Positions 58,662-64,000 of a stretch of DNA of 64,000 nt are shown piece after piece (the first letter of the stretch is position 1; each line of letters opens with the position of its first letter). The translations under genes were made by a program, and so were the position numbers. Source of the DNA: Candidatus Nanopelagicus abundans (GTDB lineage Bacteria > Actinomycetota > Actinomycetes > Nanopelagicales > Nanopelagicaceae). Under the pieces are notes generated by a model. It was not told where the DNA came from, made no database searches, and saw nothing but the letters and a program-made list of their open reading frames with translations. The stretch is taken from positions 868,001 through 932,000 of the forward strand of contig NZ_CP016779.1 in NCBI RefSeq assembly GCF_002288305.1, in the 5' to 3' direction.

Positions 58662-61600
58662 GTGAGCCAAGCCGGAGCTAATACCCCCGCTAATCACTTT
58701 GGCGGCTCCTTTGGTCCTAATGAGTGGTTAGTGCAGGAGATGTATGAGAGGTATCAAAGTGACCCATCTTCGGTTGATAAATCTTGGTGGGAATTTTTCG
58801 CAGATTATAAAGGGACACCAAGTTTAAATAATTCGGTAAAAAGTGGCACCCCACCAATTCCAAAATCACAATTAGCAAAGCCTGTACCACCTGCGCCAGT
58901 AGCAAAATCTGAGGTTATTACGCCGGAAGTGATCAAGCCAGTTATAGAAAAAAATGTAACACCTGTAAAAACTTCTACCACAACTATTAAGCCAGCTGAT
59001 CCTGTTGTTAAACCAATTCCAACATTAGCAACTCCAGGTGCTGCCACTGTTGAACCTTTGCGTGGTGTAGCAGCAAGGGTTGTGCAATCAATGGAGGGTT
59101 CACTCTCTGTTCCAACTGCGACAAGTGTTCGAGTTGTTCCTGCAAAATTAATGATTGATAATCGAACTGTTATTAATAATCATTTAAAGCGTGGTCGAGG
59201 TGGAAAGGTTTCATTTACACACTTAATTGGTTATGCCATGGTTAAAGCCATTAGATCAATGCCTGAAATGAATACCTTTTTTACAGATTTGGACGGAAAG
59301 CCTGCAATTGGTCATCCAGAACATATTAATTTAGGTATCGCAATTGATTTAGCAAAAGCAGATGGCTCCCGCCAATTATTAGTTCCATCGATTAAAGGTT
59401 GTGAGGGTCTAGATTTTGCCCAATTTTGGTCAGCATATGAAGATATCGTGCGCAAGGCTAGAGCAGGTTCACTAACTGTTGAAGATTTTGCTGGTACAAC
59501 AATCTCGCTCACAAATCCTGGAACTATCGGAACTGTTCACTCCGTGCCAAGGCTGGTGCAAGGCCAAGGTTTAATACTTGGAGTTGGATCACTTGATTAC
59601 CCAGCAGAGTTTCATGGCGCAAATGAACAAGCTCTTGCTGATCTAGCTATTAGTAAGGTCGTAACAATTACTAGTACTTACGATCATAGAATTATTCAGG
59701 GTGCTCAATCTGGTGAATTTCTGCGCAGGATTCATGAAATTTTACTTGGTGAAGAAAACTTCTACGATGAAATCTTTGAAGCACTTCGAATTCCTTATGT
59801 TCCAATCCGCTGGGTTGTTGACATACAGTTTGATAAAGATGATGATGTTAGTAAGACTGCTCGGGTTCAAAAACTAATTGATGCTTACCGCACAACTGGG
59901 CATTTAATGGCAGATGTTGAGCCATTATCTTATGTTCAAAGGTCGCACCCTGATTTAGATGTTGTTTCCCATGGATTATCGCTCTGGGATTTAGATCGTG
60001 AGTTTGCAACTGGTGGCTTTGGTGGAAAGTCCTTTATGAAGCTGCGCAGAATTTTAGGTGTGCTCCGTGATTCATACTGTCGCACAATTGGTGTGGAGTA
60101 TATGTATATTGCAAATCCAGATGAGCGCAAATGGATGCAGGAGCGAATGGAAGTTGGTGCACCAAGGACTCCCCGTGATGAACAGTTAAGGATTCTACGT
60201 AAGTTAAACAGTGCCGAGGCTTTTGAAACATTTTTGCAGACAAAGTATGTTGGTCAGAAGAGATTCTCTTTAGAAGGTGGTGAGTCTGTAATCCCAGTAT
60301 TAGATGCAATGATTTCAGCAGCTGCTGATGCTGGTTTAGATGAGGTTTGTGTTGGTATGCCGCACAGAGGCCGATTAAATATATTAGCAAATATTGCAGG
60401 TAAATCTTATGGGCAAATATTCCAAGAGTTTGAAGGAAATTATCATGATAACGAAGTTCATGGTTCAGGAGATGTTAAATACCATTTGGGAACAAAGGGA
60501 ACTTTTGTATCAGAGTCAGGTGCTAAAACTAAGATTTATTTAGCTGCTAACCCATCGCATTTAGAAGCGGTTAATCCAGTACTAGAAGGAATTGTTAGAG
60601 CCAAGCAAGATAAATTAAGGGTAGCTGCTGGTGATACCACTATTGATGAGCAAACCACATACCCAGTAATGCCAATACTTCTACATGGTGATGCTGCATT
60701 TGCCGGTCAAGGAGTTGTTTCAGAAACACTCTCACTCTCACTTCTTAAAGGTTATAGAACTGGTGGAACTATTCATATTATTGTTAACAATCAGGTTGGG
60801 TTTACAACTTCACCTAGTGCAGCAAGATCTTCAACATATTCAACTGATATTGCAAAGATGATCCAGTCTCCTGTATTTCATGTTAATGGTGATGATCCTG
60901 AGGCTTGCGTGCGGGTTGCTAGAATCGCATTTGAATACCGTCAGACATTTAATAAAGATGTAGTGATAGACATGATTTGCTACCGTCGCCGTGGTCATAA
61001 TGAAGGCGATGAGCCAAGCTTTACTCAACCACTTATGTATAAATTAATTGATGCTAAGAGATCAACTCGAAAGTTATATACCGAGGCACTTATTGGGCGT
61101 GGAGATATTACTGTTGAAGAAGCTGAAGAAGTATTGCGCGATTATCAACAACAATTAGAAGGAGTATTTACCTCTGTTCATAATACTGAACCAGAAAGTG
61201 ATCCAAGTTGGCGCCCACCAGTGGTGCCAGCACCAGCGACAGTTAATACATCAGTAGCTGAGGATCAGCTTCGTAAGATTGCCTTAACACAATCATCAAT
61301 GCCAGTTGAGTTCACGGTACATCCAAAATTATTGCCTCAATTACTTAAGCGGGTTGAGATGTTAGATGAATCTACAGTTGATTGGGCAACTGGAGAGATG
61401 TTTGCATTTGGTTCATTATTACTAGATGGTCATCCAATTCGAATGAGTGGACAAGATGTTCGCCGTGGCACATTTAGCAACCGTCATGCTGTAATTATTG
61501 ATAAAGAAAACGGTAAAGAGTTATTCCCACTTCGCTCACTAGTTAAAGATCCAAATCAATTTCATATCTATGATTCATTACTTTCTGAGTACGCGGTAAT

Positions 61601-62408
61601 GGGCTTTGAATATGGTTACTCCGTTGAGCGTGATAACGCCTTAGTAGTTTGGGAAGCACAGTTTGGTGACTTTGCTAATGGTGCTCAGACAGTTATTGAT
61701 GAATTTATATCATCTGCACTTCAAAAATGGGGTGAGCGTTCATCAGTAGTTCTGCTACTGCCACATGGCTATGAAGGACAAGGGCCTGATCATTCATCTG
61801 GGCGCATTGAAAGATTTTTAGCACTATGTGCTGAACAAAATATGACAGTTGCTCAACCATCTACGCCGGCTTCTTATTTCCACCTACTTCGCTGGCATAT
61901 GAAAAATCCGGCTCGTCGACCATTAATTGTTTTTGAACCGAAATCGATGCTTAGGTTAAAGGCTGCTGCAAGTGGGCTAAAAGATTTCACAACTGGAACA
62001 TTTAAACCATTTATACCTGATGACAAAGTTGTTAATACCACACGTTTAATTTTTACCTCTGGAAAAGTTTATTACGATTTAATTGCAGAGCGTGAAAAAT
62101 TAGGTGAGCACTCAACAGCGATCGCAAGAGTTGAGCAGTTATATCCTCTTCCAATCGAGGAGATGATTGCTGAAGCAAAGAAGCATCCAAAAGCAACATT
62201 ACTTTGGGTTCAAGATGAACCAGCTAACCAGGGTCCGTGGCCATACATTGCTCTTACAGCATCTGAAGCTTTTGTTGCTCATGAAGAATTATCTGGTAGA
62301 AGTATTCGCAGAGTTTCAAGACGGGCTACTGCAAGCCCTGCAACTGGTAATCACCATCTGCATGAAGAGGAAGAAAAAGCATTAATGACAGAGGCGTTTA
62401 CTCGCTAA
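58662..62408 (+). CDS. kgd: Multifunctional 2-oxoglutarate dehydrogenase E1 / succinyltransferase
   Basis: This 1248-residue fusion is typical of actinobacteria (Kgd/OdhA). A short N-terminal helix (NEWLVQEMYERYQSDPSSVD) and a Pro/Thr/Lys linker lead to an E2-like acyltransferase domain (about 130-370, with YDHRIIQG), then the thiamine-diphosphate E1 part (about 400-1248: GMPHRGRLNILAN, GDAAFAGQGVV, NNQVGFTTSPSA, GHNEGDEPSFTQP, GYEGQGPDHSSGR). There is no lipoyl domain, as expected. It feeds the TCA cycle. It starts at GTG with a GGGAG ribosome site. Confidence 0.96.
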   Translation: MSQAGANTPANHFGGSFGPNEWLVQEMYERYQSDPSSVDKSWWEFFADYKGTPSLNNSVKSGTPPIPKSQLAKPVPPAPVAKSEVITPEVIKPVIEKNVTPVKTSTTTIKPADPVVKPIPTLATPGAATVEPLRGVAARVVQSMEGSLSVPTATSVRVVPAKLMIDNRTVINNHLKRGRGGKVSFTHLIGYAMVKAIRSMPEMNTFFTDLDGKPAIGHPEHINLGIAIDLAKADGSRQLLVPSIKGCEGLDFAQFWSAYEDIVRKARAGSLTVEDFAGTTISLTNPGTIGTVHSVPRLVQGQGLILGVGSLDYPAEFHGANEQALADLAISKVVTITSTYDHRIIQGAQSGEFLRRIHEILLGEENFYDEIFEALRIPYVPIRWVVDIQFDKDDDVSKTARVQKLIDAYRTTGHLMADVEPLSYVQRSHPDLDVVSHGLSLWDLDREFATGGFGGKSFMKLRRILGVLRDSYCRTIGVEYMYIANPDERKWMQERMEVGAPRTPRDEQLRILRKLNSAEAFETFLQTKYVGQKRFSLEGGESVIPVLDAMISAAADAGLDEVCVGMPHRGRLNILANIAGKSYGQIFQEFEGNYHDNEVHGSGDVKYHLGTKGTFVSESGAKTKIYLAANPSHLEAVNPVLEGIVRAKQDKLRVAAGDTTIDEQTTYPVMPILLHGDAAFAGQGVVSETLSLSLLKGYRTGGTIHIIVNNQVGFTTSPSAARSSTYSTDIAKMIQSPVFHVNGDDPEACVRVARIAFEYRQTFNKDVVIDMICYRRRGHNEGDEPSFTQPLMYKLIDAKRSTRKLYTEALIGRGDITVEEAEEVLRDYQQQLEGVFTSVHNTEPESDPSWRPPVVPAPATVNTSVAEDQLRKIALTQSSMPVEFTVHPKLLPQLLKRVEMLDESTVDWATGEMFAFGSLLLDGHPIRMSGQDVRRGTFSNRHAVIIDKENGKELFPLRSLVKDPNQFHIYDSLLSEYAVMGFEYGYSVERDNALVVWEAQFGDFANGAQTVIDEFISSALQKWGERSSVVLLLPHGYEGQGPDHSSGRIERFLALCAEQNMTVAQPSTPASYFHLLRWHMKNPARRPLIVFEPKSMLRLKAAASGLKDFTTGTFKPFIPDDKVVNTTRLIFTSGKVYYDLIAEREKLGEHSTAIARVEQLYPLPIEEMIAEAKKHPKATLLWVQDEPANQGPWPYIALTASEAFVAHEELSGRSIRRVSRRATASPATGNHHLHEEEEKALMTEAFTR

Positions 62409-62723
62409 TTATCCTTTTCGGTATCTAAGTAAAACCTTGCCAACAAACTTATCCCCTTCTAGCCATCCCCAGCTTCTTGAATCATTGCTTTCTTTGCTAT
62501 CACCTTCAACCCAGTACCTAGTAATACCGTGTTCCATTCGAGTTTCTTTCAAACGCTTTAACAAATTAACGCCTTCTCGATTGGGGTCCTGTATTAGGTA
62601 AACCTGGCCAATCAATAAGGTGTGCCGTTGACCACTTAATGAACGAATAAACAAGAAATCTCCCTGGTTATAGGCAGGCGACATTGAATTTCCCGAAACT
62701 ACCACTGTGCTAAACCCGAACAT
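62409..62723 (-). CDS. sodX: Nickel superoxide dismutase maturation peptidase (S26 family)
   Basis: The 104-residue S26-type peptidase has the serine motif SGNSMSPAYNQGD (Ser13) and the lysine region NLLKRLKET, then WVEGDSKESNDSRSWG, a signature of signal peptidases (GDN/GDS). It lacks a clear membrane anchor, fitting the small SodX type that removes the SodN propeptide. It is divergent from sodN, 51 bases between starts, which strongly supports this role. Confidence 0.88.
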   Translation of the reverse strand: MFGFSTVVVSGNSMSPAYNQGDFLFIRSLSGQRHTLLIGQVYLIQDPNREGVNLLKRLKETRMEHGITRYWVEGDSKESNDSRSWGWLEGDKFVGKVLLRYRKG

Positions 62724-62741
62724 GAAGAGTATTCTCCCACT

Positions 62742-62756
62742 AATAAATAGTTTATT
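62742..62756. repeat. Inverted repeat in the sodX-sodN divergent promoter
   Basis: aataaa (62742-62747) and tttatt (62751-62756) are reverse complements around TAG, in the middle of the 51-base spacer. A metal-responsive (Nur-type) operator is possible, but no consensus was compared. Confidence 0.35.
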
Positions 62757-62774
62757 TTAAACCAAGGAGAGAAA

Positions 62775-63182
62775 ATGCTCGATTCATTACTTAAGTTAAT
62801 TACTCCAAAAGAGAGCGTATACGCCCACTGCGATCTACCTTGTGGCGTTTATGACCCAGCGCAAGCAAAGATAGAGGCACAATCTGTTAAGGCTTGTATG
62901 GAGAAGTACGCAAGTAGCAGTGATCCTGATTTTAAATCACGGGCGGTTGCAATTAAAGAAGTGCGATCTGAATTAGTTAAGCACCACTTATGGGTTTTGT
63001 GGACAGATTACTTCAAACCAAACCATTTTGAGGCACATCCACAGCTTCACACTTTATTTAATGAGGCAACCAAACTTGCTGGTGCTGGTGGCAGTAAGGG
63101 CACGAATGATGTTGCGGTTGCAGATAAATTAATTAAGAAAATTGATGAAATTTCTGAAATATTTTGGGCAACTAAAAAGTAA
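62775..63182 (+). CDS. sodN: Nickel-containing superoxide dismutase
   Basis: The 135-residue precursor has the nickel hook HCDLPCGVYDP. Cleavage before His18 would free the N-terminal His and position the two cysteines (Cys19, Cys23) for nickel. The 17-residue propeptide and the rest of the helical-bundle protein are of normal length. It removes superoxide in the cytoplasm. It has an AAGGAG ribosome site 5 bases before the ATG. It acts with the divergent sodX. Confidence 0.96.
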   Translation: MLDSLLKLITPKESVYAHCDLPCGVYDPAQAKIEAQSVKACMEKYASSSDPDFKSRAVAIKEVRSELVKHHLWVLWTDYFKPNHFEAHPQLHTLFNEATKLAGAGGSKGTNDVAVADKLIKKIDEISEIFWATKK

Positions 63183-63205
63183 GTAGATTACATGTAGCTA
63201 GTGGC

Positions 63206-63658
63206 TTACAAATTTAAGCTGCTAGCTACTTTTTTTTCACTAACAGATACTCCTTTTTCAGCCATCATGGTTTCAGCGGCAACTCTTGCCATAAATGAAA
63301 CTCGTTCAACAAATTTACGAGTTATTAGGCCAGTTGCAATTAATCTGGCAACTTGATGGACTTCAACCTCAAATTTAAGAATATTTTCATCAAGTCCTAG
63401 GCACCGAGCAGTTGCATGTATTTCAATTCCTACACCAGCGGCGCCGGATATATCTACTTGCGAACTGGTAGTTATAGTGGTCTCACCAAAATCTAAAAAC
63501 TCAATTATTGCAGTACTACATGCGCTCTCCATTAGAGATAACAATTGATTTGAACCAACAACTGGTAAATCATTTACTCCTTGCGCAACTGATGTGTCGC
63601 CAGGACGAATAGTCATAGTTGCCATACCAATTACACCAATGACTTGTTCAGCTTTCAT
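63206..63658 (-). CDS. Hotdog-fold thioesterase, FlK-like, with altered active site
   Basis: The 150-residue protein looks like the fluoroacetyl-CoA thioesterase (FlK)-type hotdog family: RPGDTSVAQGVNDLPVVGSN, ESACSTAIIEFL (with the family glutamate) and VDISGAAGVG. In FlK-like enzymes a catalytic histidine follows VD-[IV]-S; here that position is glycine, so hydrolysis may be altered or lost. The ATG at 63658 is 7 bases after a TAGCCT hexamer. It lies between sodN (convergent) and the RsrA-like gene, 25 bases from the latter's stop. Confidence 0.72.
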   Translation of the reverse strand: MKAEQVIGVIGMATMTIRPGDTSVAQGVNDLPVVGSNQLLSLMESACSTAIIEFLDFGETTITTSSQVDISGAAGVGIEIHATARCLGLDENILKFEVEVHQVARLIATGLITRKFVERVSFMARVAAETMMAEKGVSVSEKKVASSLNL

Positions 63659-63671
63659 AATCACAAGGCTA
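63659..63671 (-). promoter_or_regulatory. -10 element TAGCCT for thioesterase gene
   Basis: TAGCCT (63671-63666, reverse strand) ends 7 bases before the ATG at 63658. It supports this start over the GTG at 63664. Confidence 0.4.
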
Positions 63672-63683
63672 GTGATTAAGTAA

Positions 63684-64000
63684 TTACTCCAGCGGGAACT
63701 GCCTGCGGATTTCGCTAGTTATTTCGATTTGTGTCGTACCTTCTGCGCTGATTTCCGTATAAGTTGTTTGGGTATAGGTAATTTCTGTGACTTCCTGGGA
63801 ATCACCTTCCTGCATCATTTGGTTGTAAAGATCTTGAGTCTGCTGATTAATCCGATTACATAACTCCTCTGGAGCTGATTCAATAAGAGAATTACACAAA
63901 AGATTCTTCATTAAAGTAAGTGTGGCATCTTCGCGTTCCATATAAGTCCGACATGATGGGCATTGACCAAAATGAATTTCAACAGCACTTAATTCTTGAG
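63684..64000 (-). CDS. rsrA: Mycothiol-system anti-sigma factor RsrA-like, 5' end beyond window
   Basis: The frame continues past the ATG at 63941 to the window edge, and the upstream codons encode ELSAVEIHFGQCPSC, the H-x3-C-x2-C zinc anti-sigma motif, so the true start is outside. Residues after it (CRTYMEREDATL..., LCNSLIESAPEELCNRI) also match RsrA, including two more cysteines, one in the LVxxxC position and one near the APEEL segment. The Thr/Glu-rich end is common in actinobacterial members. RsrA holds SigR and lets it go on disulfide stress. sigR is expected just outside the window. Confidence 0.85.
   Translation of the reverse strand, partial: QELSAVEIHFGQCPSCRTYMEREDATLTLMKNLLCNSLIESAPEELCNRINQQTQDLYNQMMQEGDSQEVTEITYTQTTYTEISAEGTTQIEITSEIRRQFPLE

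Overview
The window reads as a compact, AT-rich actinobacterial chromosome segment, most probably from the freshwater acI / Nanopelagicales group (Planktophila- or Nanopelagicus-like). Three things support this. First, gene order follows the actinobacterial (mycobacterial-type) blocks argS-lysA-hom-thrC-thrB-rho-rpmE-prfA-prmC-sua5-wecA-atp-murA and clpS-DUF2017-murI-rph-rdgB. Second, there is an actinorhodopsin proton-pump gene. Third, there are a nickel superoxide dismutase with its peptidase, an RsrA-type (mycothiol system) anti-sigma factor, a Kgd-type 2-oxoglutarate dehydrogenase, and DUF3039, DUF4032 and DUF2017 proteins. Genes are packed tightly with many 1-8 base overlaps, and no gap above 300 bases lacks a gene.

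Layout. 1-2500 is an accessory stretch: a zinc-ribbon repeat protein cut by the window edge, orphan small exported or cytoplasmic proteins, and a tRNA-Lys(CTT)-like locus with a structured insert in its anticodon loop. 2505-5829 is an MFS / thioredoxin-TPR / DUF4032 operon. 5910-11785 holds single metabolic genes (AI-2E exporter family, hydrolase, aldehyde dehydrogenase, MalY-like aminotransferase, FAH-family hydrolase, small zinc protein). 11843-14548 is an ABC-2 export operon with two small envelope genes. 14545-16414 holds a cobalamin adenosyltransferase and murA. 16411-23940 is the F1Fo ATP synthase operon, reverse strand. 23933-37508 is a long reverse-strand housekeeping block (wecA, glyA, sua5, prmC, prfA, rpmE, rho, threonine/lysine genes, argS). 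37607-41189 has tRNA-Leu and envelope or coiled-coil proteins. 41296-43503 is murI-rph-rdgB. 43762-44532 is actinorhodopsin. 44598-47462 has clpS, DUF2017, a GH18 protein and DUF3039. 47503-52431 has argF, the transhydrogenase genes pntAA-pntAB-pntB and a pirin. 52421-55862 is the riboflavin operon behind an FMN riboswitch. 55924-62408 has argG, a small membrane protein, an SDR and kgd. 62409-64000 has sodX, sodN, a thioesterase and an RsrA-like gene cut by the window edge.

How the genes work together. The bioenergetic genes fit a light-supplemented aerobic heterotroph: actinorhodopsin makes proton-motive force, spent by the ATP synthase and by the proton-driven transhydrogenase (NADPH). The ATP synthase is unusual on two counts: a c subunit with a G-x-A-x-A-x-G helix motif and an epsilon subunit without the C-terminal helical domain. 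Many operon-first genes have a TANNNT -10 hexamer ending exactly 6-7 bases before the start codon, so leaderless transcription appears common; genes inside operons and a few others use Shine-Dalgarno sites instead. Function assignments come from reading motifs by eye; no database search was run.
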